Shown: positions 36,483-47,230 of the stretch, piece after piece
How the letters are laid out: every line of letters begins with the position of its first letter
How positions within the stretch are numbered: position 1 is the first letter of the stretch
From: Eublepharis macularius
Lineage: Eukaryota; Chordata; Lepidosauria; Squamata; Eublepharidae
Assembly: GCF_028583425.1 (NCBI RefSeq)
Contig: NC_072805.1
Span: forward strand, 11,542,001-11,606,000
Direction: 5' to 3'
Length of the DNA: 64,000 nt
Notes under the pieces: generated by a model
Seen by the model: the letters and a program-made list of their open reading frames with translations, nothing else
What the model was told of the DNA's origin: nothing
Database searches by the model: none
Translations under genes and position numbers: made by a program

Positions 36483-37263
36483 ATTCAAATCCTCTGATAA
36501 TTCAAACACCATTTGAGTTTTATAAGGTTCTCCATTAAGAAGAGAAACACTAAAAGGCCACATACCAAGAGGTCTATACCTATATGAAAACGGAACGGCT
36601 GGAGGAACGGGAGCCTGATCAGAAATAACAATTACATCTGTGTCTCAGGCTACAATCTGGGGCAGCAAAGAGGCCTAGACAAGATCAGAAAGAAATGAGA
36701 TGAGGCAAGAAACAAACGTCTAATCTCTATCCCTTGGGTGCAAAATACGCCAAGCATCCGTCAGACAAGAGCAGCTGAAGGTGTGTCTGAAAGCACACGT
36801 TGATCCAGGCACCGGTCCCTGGTTGCATTTGTCAGAGGAACGCATGTTTTCTGTCTTATAGAAACAGGTGTACACATGTGCATGGCAGGGTGGGCCTCAC
36901 TCAACCCTAACACTCCAGGTAACTTACAGATCTCCCAGATCTGGGCATCTTTGAGGAGCTGAGGCTTGCAAACTCCACCTGCACACCACTCCGTCTGCAG
37001 CTCCTCTGAGCCCAACGGTCAACGGAAGCATCTTTTAGAGTCCTCTGTCTCCGTGGAGGCCGGAACCCTGGCATTGTGACCTTGTGTCCGTGGAACTTAT
37101 CATCTGGAGGGAGGGGTCTCTGGGATGAGAGGCCACGAACTGAGTTCTTGGGAATCAAGAGGGGTGACAATTGCATCCCTACGTGAGGAATGCAATGGAA
37201 GTGGTTTGCTGTCTGCTTCCTGCTTTCTCTTGGGCGGTGTGGCTAAGCTCACTGAAGTGACAT
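36483..37263. other. Unassigned right-arm sequence
   Basis: Mirror of 1-780; no gene or family recognised. Confidence 0.5.
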
Positions 37264-37692
37264 GGAACCGTTTTGCTCAGCATGTGCCATTGGAGATAGG
37301 CCTGCTCTCTGTCTATGGCCCACTGTGGTCCGGACCAGAGTGCATGCGCTGGTTGACCTGGACCTCGGGTGGAATTACGGTCTCTGGCCTGTCCTGCTTT
37401 GGGAGCAGGCACTTGGATCAGAAAGTGTATCGCTTCTTTCCCGTTCTTCTTAGAAAGACTCTAACAGCAATGCTTCATTGGTGAGGGACTTTTTCTTACT
37501 GCAAACCGGCATTTTGTAAGAAGACAGACGCTGCCTAAACCTGCAGCTCTTTTATTTCTTACAGTAATGAAGCTCTTGCCTTAGTGCTTCACTACACACT
37601 GCAAAATCTTTGAAAGGTTTGGTTCTTGTCCATCTCCTTGCAAGTAGAAAATAAGCAGCAAAAGAAGAAGACCTTTCATGCACACACCCAAC
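37264..37692. other. Sequence beyond the provable arm end
   Basis: May still belong to the right palindrome arm, whose partner would lie left of the window. An open frame runs through the junction (37125-37484, plus) but resembles nothing I know. Confidence 0.4.
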
Positions 37693-37775
37693 AGGGTTGC
37701 CAGACTCCAGGTGGTGTCTGGAGATTTCCCAGAATTACCATAGATCTCCAGGCGATAGAGATCACTTTCCCCCTG
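37693..37775. repeat. Squamate interspersed repeat fragment
   Basis: GGGTTGCCAGACTCCAGGTGG...TCTGGAGATTTCCCAGAATTACC. The same family recurs at 40345-40640 and 49320-49510. Noncoding; family name not known to me. Confidence 0.55.
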
Positions 37776-37917
37776 TAATGATTTTAAGTAAATGTATGTA
37801 TGTGTCTTTAAATACTTGGTGTGGTATAGATGAAGAGTCGGGGTGAAGGAGGGGGATGAGTGAATGATATGATTGGTTGATGACTGAGAGGGTGGGCCGA
37901 GTCAATGCAGGTTTTAA

Positions 37918-38215
37918 TCACTGAGAAAGAAATATATGTAGTCAGGGCAAGAGAGGGAAGCTGTGTGCACCCTTAGCATGTTTAAGCATTTCTGAGAGAA
38001 ATATTTAGTCAGGGGGAAGCAGGCAAGCCGTGTGCAGCCTGAGCTTGTTTCTGTTGTCTGAGAGAAATATAACCTGTGTGGAAGCCTGAACTGTGTGTTT
38101 GTGAAAGAACATTCAGTCAGGGGAAAGCAGGCAAACTGTGTGCATGCCTGAAAAAAGGTCTTACTCGTAACTGGGAAAGAAATCAATACCCAAAGCAGGC
38201 AATCTGTGTGTGAAG
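37918..38215. repeat. Diverged tandem repeat, about four units
   Basis: Units of about 70-80 bases sharing GAGAGAAATAT, GTCAGGGGAAAGCAGGCAA and CTGTGTGCA-type words. It lies within 37776-38530, otherwise unassigned. The AATAAAATATCGTGG string at 38443 and a TGGTGGCAGC string at 38472 could mark the end of an old LTR, but no second copy or coding part is present, so this is not claimed. Confidence 0.6.
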
Positions 38216-38759
38216 CCTTAGAGAACTGGGTTTAAGTAAAGTAACTTTAAGAATTGAGAACTCCTCTTTTGAAACCATCAAGTTTTAGAAATAATATGAA
38301 ACCGATACGTTTCTTATAAAAATAGTTTCCTTTTTTAATATCTCAGAGTATCTATCATGCCTATATCCCATTCCTATCCTCAGAGTCACATAGACCCACG
38401 AAGAAGCCTGACGCCTGGGCATGTTACTAAAGGGGAAATTTCAATAAAATATCGTGGAATATAATATTCCTGGTGGCAGCAATCTACCTAGAGAAAGATT
38501 AAAGGGAAAATATACCCAACATTCCGTTAGATGACCCTTATCTAGGGAGAACGTGGGGACGAGAGTTGGAGATTTTGTCGGTGCTGGTTAGGAATCACCT
38601 TGTCTCCTGCACCATCTTTGGCCACCCGAAAATTTATGGGCCATTCCATTCCTCCTTCCCATTGTGGTTCACTTAAAACCAGACCTGCAATAGGTAAGTG
38701 CCAGGTCCAAACACTCTTGGATGGAGGATAGAGGGACCTGGCAACCCTAGATCCACAAC

Positions 38760-39060
38760 ATGGTCCCTGTAGGCACAACCATGCCCCTCTCGATTTTGTC
38801 CACATCCTTTTTGAAGTGAGGCCTCCAGAACTGCACACAATACTCCAGGTGTGGCCTGACCAAGGCAGTATAGAGAGGGGCTATGACCTCCTGCGATTTC
38901 GACGCTATGGCCCTTTTGATACAACCCAGGATCGAATGGGCCTTTTTTGCCACCGCATCACACTGACTGCTCATGTTTAGTTTACAGTCCACTCTTACCC
39001 CAATAATCCTGAATTCTAACCTCTGCATCACACTGTCTCTCTATACCACACATCAAGTAA
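38760..39060 (-). mobile_element. CR1 LINE reverse transcriptase C-terminal fragment
   Basis: Minus-strand translation RIIGVRVDCKLNMSSQCDAV, AKKAHSILGCIKRAIASKSQ, then PLYTALVRPHLEYCVQFW. This matches the well-known CR1 ORF2 C-terminal region (VLYSALVRPHLEYCVQFW style). 5'-truncated and isolated. Confidence 0.9.
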
Positions 39061-39494
39061 ATCATATAGGCTTCATGCTGAATGGATTAAAGCTTAAGCA
39101 ATAATTAAATATGTGTTGAAAAACATGTCCATAGATGTTACTACCAAAACAAACAACCTCCCTCCCATTTTCAGTCCCCTGTTAGTTTAGGCAACCATTC
39201 CATTCCCCTGGGCATGTCCATACGTGTCCAGTTTTTTTATTTTCACAATTTGGCAGATTTTCCTCCAAAGTTCGTTCCTACTTTGTCCGACTTCGACTGT
39301 CTATCATACAGTTTTTGCAATCAAGAACAGGCTCGTAATAAAGCACTTTTATATTGTAATGTTGGATTAATTCCAGCAAAATTACTTCAGAATTGTTTCT
39401 AAGCTTATGACCTGTTTTTTAATTGTTGGTGCTGGTTGTTTTAAACCCTACTTCTGGTGGACAGCCCCTACAGTGCCTGCGTCTATCCATCAAA
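39061..39494. other. Unassigned intergenic sequence
   Basis: No family or gene recognised. Confidence 0.4.
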
Positions 39495-39690
39495 TGCATT
39501 TTTATCCCATCCTGCCACCAAGGAGTTCAGTTAATGTTAACATTATTCTCCTTTCCCTACGTTATCCTCACAACAACCTTCTCAGGTAGGCAAGGCTGCA
39601 AAATCGCTGCTGGCTTAAAGCCACTCAGTAAGGATTCGAACTGAGGACTCCCAGATCCTTCTCAGGCTCCTTAACCACTATACTACCCTG
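39495..39690 (-). mobile_element. MIR-like SINE fragment
   Basis: Minus strand: TAGTGGTTAAGGAGCCTGAG, GTCCTCAGTTCGAATCC (B box), GGCTTTAAGCCAGCAGCG, TTGCCTACCTGAGAAGG...TTGTGAGGATAACG. This is the usual order of tRNA head and CORE-like part, well diverged. Confidence 0.65.
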
Positions 39691-40344
39691 TGGTGTAATC
39701 CCATAGGCTCTTTCAGCTGGCTCCCTGTTGTGGTCCAGCTGTTGGGAGTAGAGTACAGCCGCCTACAAATTGTTCTCTGTTCACATTGCAGCCTAAGGGA
39801 TTTCTACAGCTTCTATGAACTGAAAACTTAAGTAATGGTTTATTTATGTATATGTTTGTTGTTGTTTCATGTAAAACCAAACTATTCAAAATGGCTTTTT
39901 ACTCAAATGGGAGGGCTGCATTGTAGGGATGGGGTCTCAGGTGCTTCATTAACAAGTTGAGGATCATAGACTTCATCACCATTTTTGCCTCATATGTTAT
40001 CTGCTGCTTTAAATATGTACTCCTATGTACAACCATCGTTCCATGCTGTCTAATGTGAGTCCTAGAACTGATTATGTTTTGCTTCAGTATCTCTGCTATG
40101 TCTTGGATCCTTGCTAAAGCTACGTCTTTAAACTTGTGTATGTTTACCTTACGGTATTGTATTGAAATGTATGTACTTGATACTGATTGTATTAACTTCA
40201 TACTGTGTAATCTGCCTTGAGTCTCAGTGAGAAAGGTGGAGTATAGAGGACGTAAATAAATAAGATGTTTTGTAACACTTTATTCATTACTATTTAATTA
40301 AATTTTGTTACTATTTGTGTTTAGTTAATCAAGGGGGGTGATTT
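39691..40344. other. Intergenic sequence ending in a LINE tail
   Basis: 39691-40189 has an open frame on the minus strand without recognised family. 40190-40262 reads CTGCCTTGAGTCTCAGTGAG AAAGGTGGAGTATA then ATAAATAAATAAG, a CR1/L2-like 3' tail on the plus strand, so part of the upstream DNA is probably LINE 3' sequence. Confidence 0.5.
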
Positions 40345-40640
40345 CCTGATTATACAGCCCCCAGGAGGGGCCTGGAGGTCCCCTGCAATTACAGTTCAGG
40401 GAGTTAATGGATGAGGAGGGAGGTAGAGTAGCGGTTAGAGGGCGGGGAGACCCGGGCTCAAAGTGCTGCTCTGGAATGGAGAGAAGTTGCCCCGGTCCGA
40501 TTCCCCCGGAGAGAATGGCAGGGCAGGCTCTGCGGAATCCCTACCCACTCGACTCCCTCCGCTCCCCAAACTCTGCCCTCCCCAGCTGCCTCCCCAGATC
40601 TCCAGGAATTTCCCAGCTCCAAGTCAGGAACCCTAACAAA
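40345..40640. repeat. Squamate interspersed repeat
   Basis: Same family as 37693-37775 and 49320-49510: CCTGGAGGTCCCCTGCAATTAC at one end, CCAAACTCTGCCCTCCCCAG, ATCTCCAGGAATTTCCCAGC and CAGGAACCCTAAC at the other. An insertion-like CCCGGGCTCAAAG part lies in the middle. Confidence 0.55.
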
Positions 40641-41334
40641 AGCATCAGCGTCCAAATCCTTTTTATCCCTCTCTGCCCCAATAGGGTAAGCTTCTGGGTC
40701 CAACAGAACTCTTTAGGCATGCTGGTGTCCAATATGACTTTTTCTTCCCTTGTGGACCAGGGAGCCTCTCCTGCCAGCTCACAGACTGCTGCTGAAAGAG
40801 GGTTCCCGGTGTGTTTTACTCTATGGCACAGGAGGCTTGCTCTTTGAGAAATGCCAGCTGGAAGGCCCCTTGGGTTCTTTCTAGAGACATGAGGGCATGG
40901 GGGAAGAAACTGGAAAGATTCAGAGTGTGGGAAACGTTTCGGAGGCGTTTTTACCAGTTCTTCTCACAGGAAGGTTTGGAGTGGGGGGGGAGTACTGAAA
41001 TGAAGCACCTAGCAAAGAGTTTCTTCTTAAGGCCAAAGGGTTTCCACTTTAGCATGAAATCGCTTGAGGACTTCTTCAGTTTCTCCAGCGGGAAAATTGG
41101 GTGAAGTTGGAGAGCACTGAAAAGACTCTTAGCCTGTACTCTTACATACTATTTTCAAAATTATTTTGCTTAAATGTTAATCATTTGGCACCAATTCATA
41201 TCCTATAATGTGTTTAATGATGTAGTAAAGGGTTCAGCGTTTAAGTTAGAAAATTAAGCTTATTCAAATGTTGGCAGTCCTACTTGTGACTATGAGAGTA
41301 TATGTAGAAATAATATACTTCTTTTGGTTTTGGC
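40641..41334. other. Unassigned intergenic sequence
   Basis: Downstream of TMEM30B on its strand. No family recognised. Confidence 0.4.
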
Positions 41335-41665
41335 CTTATGGTTTGCTCATCTGAGTTAATAGATTGTGTTGACCTAGAGGTCTAAAAAATAGTCCTTGAT
41401 TTTTAAATGATTCGCTCTTAATGTGAATTTTCTGCACTTCTGCCACTAGATGGCAGCATGCAGCAGCAGTATTGAGCTGAAGGGCAAAACACCACAACTT
41501 CTGTTGGTACCTTTAGAGAAACAGATTAATTGGTGCATGTATTTTTCACAAACAGAAGCCCACTTCTTCCAACGGCCAAACTGTTGTCTTAGATTGGCTC
41601 TTAAATTTTATTATAGAGTTCATTTCTTGCACGTCGTTTGGTTAAACAGCAATTTAGGATTTACA
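41335..41665 (+). repeat. Unrecognised dispersed repeat with CTCF-like word (copy 1)
   Basis: Seen directly: this block matches 54900-55200 in reverse complement along nearly its whole length (shared AAAAAATAGTCCT, GCCACTAGATGG, CAAAACACCACAA, CTTTAGAGAAACAGAT, TTTTTCACAAACAG, GGCTCTTAAATTTTAT, TTTGGTTAAACA). No coding, no terminal repeat recognised. 41442-41458 (GCCACTAGATGGCAGCA) fits the vertebrate CTCF core well. Confidence 0.85.
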
Positions 41666-41821
41666 TATATATTTGTGTCTATTTTTGTTGTCTATATATT
41701 CAAATGCAAAGAAATTGCTTTTTTAACATAAATGCTTCCAAGTGAAAGAAAATGCATCTTACCCTCTTTCCCCAGATTTAGCTACACAACTGTTCACTAC
41801 TACAAAAATAGAATAAAAATA

Positions 41822-41827
41822 TTTATT
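41822..41827 (-). promoter_or_regulatory. Possible TMEM30B poly(A) signal
   Basis: AATAAA on the minus strand, 1.27 kb past the TMEM30B stop. Plausible 3' UTR length, but other weaker signals exist and no transcript evidence is available. Confidence 0.3.
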
Positions 41828-43093
41828 GTAAGATCATTTGTCAGAAAAATCTGAAGGCATTACAAACTATTTTTTGAAAGGCAGAGAAAATGACACACAT
41901 AATTTTATATCATGTAGAAGAGACTTTGTTTCTGACACAAGCACACACACATACAGTTTCATTTTTTGCATTATTAAAACATAGAAGAGGAAATGTACTG
42001 AACTGAGACTCAACCATACAGGAGCATCAACATCTCATTTGCAAGGCTCCCGTGGTGTGAGAGAGAGCAAGAGAGAGCTTTTCCCAGGCACAATCCTGAA
42101 ACTGCTTGCAAAGGGATACGCTCAAGTTGCCTTTGGGGTTTGCAGACAATTTGAGGACTGCAGCTTCACCCCAGGTGGCAAAAGACTCTGCGATCCAACA
42201 GTAACAAGAGAATGAAATATCAAACAAATGAGTGTGTCAGGCTTTTGACACAGTCAACTCTGAGATCTGCTGACATCTTAACTAGTATGCATGCATCACA
42301 CCACCTCATGTGAGGAACTGTTCATCAGCATCAATGAATGCTTTTAAAGGAATTACTTTTTGTAGTAAACAGAATGTTGCTTTAAAAAATCAAGATAGTA
42401 GTTCTGGACTGACATTTAAAAAAAGATTCCTTAAAACTTTATATAGTCTGTTCACAACAATTTTCATCCTGGAAGCAATGCTTAGGAATGTAAGCCTAAG
42501 TACCAAACAGTGCAATCCTAAGAACACTTTCCTGGGAGTAAGCGCCATTGAATAAACCTGAGTAGAATGCTGAGTAGACCTGTTTAAGATTGCTCTTGAA
42601 GCCTATTAAGAACTTTGTCAGTTGATTTTTCCTAAGAGGATCTGTTGTTTGCCCAGCATTGGGGAGAACATTTGTCTTTAAGGACTCAACCGGATGGGAG
42701 ATTCCACGTTCTTAATTAAAGCACTAATTCACTTGCAAAATCCCTATGAGAAACACAAGTGTCCAATATGGTTCACATCAATCACTTGGAACACCCTTGG
42801 ACGAAGCACTGCGTCTGCTGAATAGTCTATGCCCATTTCCTCAGAATGAATCTTAAAAGTAAATCCCAAAACATCTGCATAAGCCTCAAAGCCCATAGAA
42901 GTGATTAACACACAAAACTCCAATCCTGCCTGTGTTGATTCATAAGTAAGGCCCACAGATTCTAGACCTGTGCATGTAGGATTCCTGCCCTAGCTACAAA
43001 CTAGGCTTAATTCTGAGAACGTGATAGGAAGACTCTGGCTTGGACATTTCCTGAGACGTTTTCCCTGAACCTTGGGGGTTTTCACTGCTCTGT
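41828..43093 (-). other. Putative TMEM30B 3' UTR
   Basis: Region between the stop codon and the suggested poly(A) signal; no other gene seen. 42505-42600 contains an interspersed repeat (GCAATCCTAAGAACACTTTC CTGGGAGTAAGC) that also occurs at 49687-49990, so part of the UTR would be repeat-derived. Confidence 0.4.
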
Positions 43094-44158
43094 TTACTCA
43101 TCTGCCTCACTGAGGTGTTGGTATTTTATATGCACCACCAACATGACAAAGCCACTGAGGATGCAGGCAGAGCCAAAAACCAGGAAAGTGATGCCCAAGA
43201 ATGGATTTTTGCCCCCCATCCAGGAAAGTGTGCTAAAGATGACCTTCTTGCTGCCGTGGAAAGAAAGGACGGGGTAATTGTAGGTGATATTGAGGGAGTA
43301 GTTGCCCTGGGGCAGTTCTGTGGAGAAATTGCCCAGGCGGACACGGGAGTAGAGTTTGCGGAAGGTGGGCAAAGCAGCGATCCTCATCCAGACAATGAAG
43401 TCCTCGTTGACAAAGCCCGTGTTGTTGGGGTTGCCTTTGCCCAGGTCATAGGCTGGGTAAGGCCAATTAGGGGGCTTTACGGTGCCCTTGAAGGCCAGTG
43501 CCAAGCTGCCATTGACGGGCTCAGGGTTGCGAAATTTGATGTTGCTATCGGTCCACCAAGAGATGCCCCGCTTGTCAAGGGGCACTTGGACTTTGGTGCC
43601 ATTGTTGAGAACATAGAAGAGGTCAAAGGTGTCATTGAAGAGGCTGTTGGCCACAGAACCACAGGGAGCAATCGGTGTGCCCTTGGCGTCCTTCTGGTAG
43701 GGCTGGCACTCCTCCACGGGGTTGCGAAGGGCCCAGGCATCCCCACTGAGCTGCTGGTCGTCACGGGAGACACTGTAACGCCGGTTGTTCTGGTAGTAGT
43801 TGGAGAGTTGGTAGTAAAGGCAGACTGGGGCGGGAAAGGCTTGAGACAGGGTGAAGCGCAGTTCACAGGTGCAGGACGGGCGGTCTCCGATGGGCCTCTG
43901 GCTCAGGTTGGCGCAGCGGGCGCAGCTGGAGTTGCCCAAACCCGTGTAGTCCAGCTCCAGTTCCTGGATGGTGGCTGAGGAGAAGTGGAGGCCCAAGCCC
44001 AGTGCCACGAAAGCCACGCCCAGGCAGAAGAATAGGGGCAGCACTGTACCCGCTGACAGCAGTGGCTGCCAGGCTGGCAGGCGCTGCTGCGTGAAGGCCG
44101 TGTTGTCTGGCTGGTGGTGTGCCAGCGGAGGAGAGGAGGAGGAAGCAGTAGCAGCCAT
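43094..44158 (-). CDS. TMEM30B: TMEM30B, CDC50-family lipid flippase beta subunit
   Basis: A 354-residue single-exon protein. CDC50 proteins pair with P4-ATPases, are needed for their exit from the ER and form part of the phospholipid flippase at the plasma membrane and endomembranes. Visible features: [20 protein letters not shown] before membrane segment 1 (about 34-58), a large ectodomain with cysteines 79, 82, 96, 98, 151 and 166 in positions of the three CDC50 disulfides, [44 protein letters not shown], several N-glycosylation sequons (for example N76, N175, N216, N286) and membrane segment 2 (about 318-343). Sequence and lack of introns match TMEM30B more than TMEM30A. The start at 44158 has A at -3 and G at +4; an in-frame ATG 61 codons upstream (44341) gives a low-complexity extension and is less likely. 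No disruption is seen. Confidence 0.95.
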   Translation of the reverse strand: MAATASSSSPPLAHHQPDNTAFTQQRLPAWQPLLSAGTVLPLFFCLGVAFVALGLGLHFSSATIQELELDYTGLGNSSCARCANLSQRPIGDRPSCTCELRFTLSQAFPAPVCLYYQLSNYYQNNRRYSVSRDDQQLSGDAWALRNPVEECQPYQKDAKGTPIAPCGSVANSLFNDTFDLFYVLNNGTKVQVPLDKRGISWWTDSNIKFRNPEPVNGSLALAFKGTVKPPNWPYPAYDLGKGNPNNTGFVNEDFIVWMRIAALPTFRKLYSRVRLGNFSTELPQGNYSLNITYNYPVLSFHGSKKVIFSTLSWMGGKNPFLGITFLVFGSACILSGFVMLVVHIKYQHLSEADE

Positions 44159-45390
44159 GCTGGTGGCAGCCAGGCAAGGAGGCTTACCTGCAGCGAGGGA
44201 GGGAGGCGCCAAAGCACTGCAACACCTGGCCAGGTAGGTAGGTGGGTGGATTGGATGGCCAGAGAGAGGCACAGAAGGGCAACTGGGCTGTTTGGCGCGC
44301 CCTGGCTCTGTCTCTGAGGGCCCAGGTGCCGGAAGTAGCAACCCAATCGCTCTGCCTGGGCTCTGGGGCGGCTTCGCTTAACCCTGCCCGGCTGTGCTCC
44401 CCTTTTGCTCCAGTGGGAAGGCGCCGCGTCTCACTTCGGTTGTGGCGCCCACACCGTCTCCTGCGTCCCTCCCGGGGAGCTGGCAGTGGCCCTTCCTTCC
44501 CTTTGGGCTCGGGTCCTGCCCCGCAGCAGCGCCCTGGGCTGGGCGGACCTGAGGGAGCCTCTGCCCTCCCCTCGTGGCAGCTCCAGAGGCAGAGCCGGGA
44601 GAGGCGCCACAGACGCGTGTCCAGGCAGGGGCGCATTCAGACGTGATCCAGAGGCCGCCGCCGCCGCCGTGCCCCGGAGCCGCTTCTTCACCTGCGCCTG
44701 AAGCGGGGCGCCTTTCGCGGCCCAGGGACGCTGGGCTGCGGCCCCGTCAGGCTCGGGGGGCTCCGGGCCTCCGCCTGCGGGCCCGCGCTCCCCCGGGAGG
44801 CTGCCTGGCCCTTCTGGGCCGCTGAGGCCCCGGCGCCGAGGAGAGGCCCCGAGGCAGAAGGCGCCTCACGGCTTCCGGGACGAGGCCTCCGCTGGCGCCG
44901 CTGCTGGCGGGAACCGGTCCGCGATCCCTGGACGGGAGACGAGCCTCGCTGCGGACTGAGGGTCGAGCCGAGCCTCGCGGGAAGCGGCGCTTCGGACCCG
45001 GGTTGGCCTCCCACCGCCCCGCCCCGCCCCTCGCCGCTCCCGCAGCCCCCCACACCTGCGCAGGTGAGGCGGGGCGGGGCGGCCTCCCATGGTGCTCCTC
45101 GCCTCGCGCGCGCCGCCCCCGCCCCCCGGCCGCCCGCGCTTTTCTCTAGGCCCCAACCGTCGCGGCCTTCGCGGGCAACAGGGGGCGCCCGCCTGGCCTG
45201 GCCTCTCGCGCGGGGCGGATTTCTCCTCAGCGCCTTCCTCGCCGCCTCGGGGCTGCTGCTGGATGGCGCCTTTTCTGGCAAGGGCGCGTGGCGGGCGAGG
45301 CTTTGGCGGGCAGGAGGAAGCGCCGCCGTCGCTGGTAGCCCCCCCCTCCGCCCCCTCATATCGCAGTCTTCATCCCCCCCCCCCCCCGGT
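44159..45390 (-). promoter_or_regulatory. CpG-rich promoter/5' region of TMEM30B
   Basis: GC-rich with many CpG dinucleotides and GGGGCGGGGC (Sp1-type) words near 45068-45078. Expected to hold the TMEM30B promoter. No TATA box or defined start site could be placed. It contains the first copy of a duplicated GC segment (44716-45334) and a CTCF-like CAACAGGGGGCGCC at 45176-45189. Confidence 0.6.
44716..45334 (+). repeat. Duplicated GC-rich segment, copy 1
   Basis: About 619 bases repeated in direct orientation at 47230-47853 with only scattered changes and small indels. Shared words include GGGACGCTGGGCTGCGGCCC, GGCTGCCTGGCCCTTCTGGG and CCGCTGGCGCCGCTGCTGGC. Long open frames on both strands reflect composition, not a gene. 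Confidence 0.95.
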
Positions 45391-45394
45391 GAAC

Positions 45395-45445
45395 ATCCAT
45401 TTTATAGCCTGCCCTCAGGACAACGTAACGGGCGCTCAGAGCCGC
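45395..45445 (-). mobile_element. CORE/MIR-type SINE tail remnant
   Basis: ATTTTATAGCCTGCCCTCAG GACAACGTAACGGGCGCTCAGAGC is the reverse of the CTGAGTGGGCGTTAAGTTGT CC...GGGCGGTATA tail seen in the SINE at 2641-2911. Confidence 0.6.
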
Positions 45446-45602
45446 GCGCGCTCTTCTCGGGCTTTCGCAACAGCCCTCATAAAGAGCTCCCGGTCCCTGC
45501 TGGCTCTCTAACGGGGCTTTGGTTTTGGGGCGCGACTTTCTGGACAAACGCCGACTGGAGTGGGAGGTGGGGGACCCCTGCGTTTTGAAAACGATGGGAA
45601 CA

Positions 45603-46060
45603 CTATGCTGCTAACCTGGGGAGGTAAAATAAAATGCAGTTTCAATAAAGCTGAGGTGTGTGTGAAATGACCTAAAGCAGAGCTCTTTTAGCCCTTACTG
45701 TATATGGCTTAAATATATAGGGGCAATAATGAAACACCAGAGAGACGACATTAAGCAAGATTCTTCCTATTTTAATTTCTGCTTAAGGCAATAGCCGCAT
45801 GAGCAGTACTTGACAGATTGATAGATGGATGGAAAGTCGGACGGATGGCTATAACCCGTTCCGTACATAATCACTTGTTACTCATGGCTTTATCCACCAA
45901 ACCAATGTGCCTTGAGCCCTTCTAAGGAAGAGACAATAAACTATTTCCTTTTGTTCTGAAACAAAGTTGTTCATGTGCATTTTGTGGAAGGGGAAGCAAT
46001 TGGAATTACCTCAGATCCCTATTTTACCTCCCCAGGTTAGCGGCACATAACCCAGCATAG
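45603..46060. mobile_element. Candidate short DNA element with terminal inverted repeats
   Basis: CTAACCTGGGGAGGTAAAAT at 45611-45630 is perfectly repeated in reverse complement at 46021-46040. Outside it CTATGCTG at 45603 pairs with CAGCATAG ending at 46060, with an asymmetric loop of about 12 bases between the two pairings at the right. The AT-rich interior has no coding capacity. Family unknown. Confidence 0.55.
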
Positions 46061-46321
46061 TTATTTATATTAACCTTGGCTTACTGACCACTCACAACCC
46101 AGACCATAGCAAAATCCACTCAGTGAGGGTGGGGCACCAAGAAAGCATCCGGCTGTCACAGCTCCCCTTTGGAGACAAAAGCCAGGTACAAACAAACTCA
46201 AAAATGTAAAAATAAATAAAAACTTTGACTATCAGATGGGAATTAAGCAAAAATGTCAGCAAATGGTTGGTGTTTGGCTGCATTTATGCAGCATTGCCTG
46301 AAATGCAACCATGCTGCTAGC

Positions 46322-46418
46322 CAAACCAAAGATTCACCCAGAGGTTAAAAATAAAGTCACATGTTATCCTATGCATTTTTTTTATATAGTAATTCAAAGT
46401 GCAAAATTGCTATCAGTG

Positions 46419-46421
<3 letters not shown>
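46322..46421 (+). repeat. Inverted-repeat arm ending in a TA microsatellite
   Basis: About 100 bases repeated in reverse complement at 47129-47230: AACCAAAGATTCACC, AATAAAGTCACATGT, TATATAGTAATTCAAAGT. It is followed by TA repeats, whereas the other copy is followed by CA repeats on its strand, as for 3' ends of a retroelement with microsatellite tails. Confidence 0.8.

Positions 46422-46456
<35 letters not shown>
46422..46456. repeat. TA microsatellite
   Basis: About 17 TA units, then imperfect TA-rich sequence to about 46515. Confidence 0.95.
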
Positions 46457-46458
<2 letters not shown>

Positions 46459-46515
46459 GATACAATTGCTATCAGTATATGTATACATATATATGTATGA
46501 TATATATGTATATTT

Positions 46516-47229
<714 letters not shown>

Positions 47230-47230
<1 letters not shown>

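Larger units (their letters stand above)
20585..37263. repeat. Right arm of the giant imperfect palindrome
   Basis: Reverse-complement partner of 1-16298. It is about 380 bases longer than the visible left arm. Part of this is a 192-bp MITE at 22711-22902, extra AT-rich minisatellite units near 34387-34872 and a longer GC-rich foldback at 35599-36482. Whether the duplication continues past 37263 cannot be judged, because the partner sequence lies outside the window. Confidence 0.95.

Noticed and set aside
1-37263. CRISPR arrays, bacterial operons or viral genomes as the source of the repeats
   Set aside because: No spacer-repeat pattern or prokaryotic genes; the repeats are vertebrate interspersed elements.
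1-37263. Assembly fold-back artefact as the full explanation of the palindrome
   Set aside because: Arms differ by point changes, minisatellite length and a MITE with a clean empty site, which a simple read-through artefact would not create. A join of two diverged haplotypes in opposite orientation is still possible and is covered by the proposed checks.
37776-38480. Possible solo LTR (TGTAATG start, AATAAA near the end)
   Set aside because: No second copy, no flanking duplication and no coding part visible, so not called.
44170-44186. CTGCAG|GTAAG splice-donor-like word 27 bases upstream of the TMEM30B start
   Set aside because: The coding frame continues without an intron and the family member is single-exon in mammals; use of this donor would remove the start codon.
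44688-45359. Long open frames in the GC-rich segments (also 47261-47924)
   Set aside because: They occur in several frames and on both strands, are Ala/Arg/Pro/Gly-rich from CpG composition, and match no family. The 47.8-46.8 kb frame runs on through the CA microsatellite.
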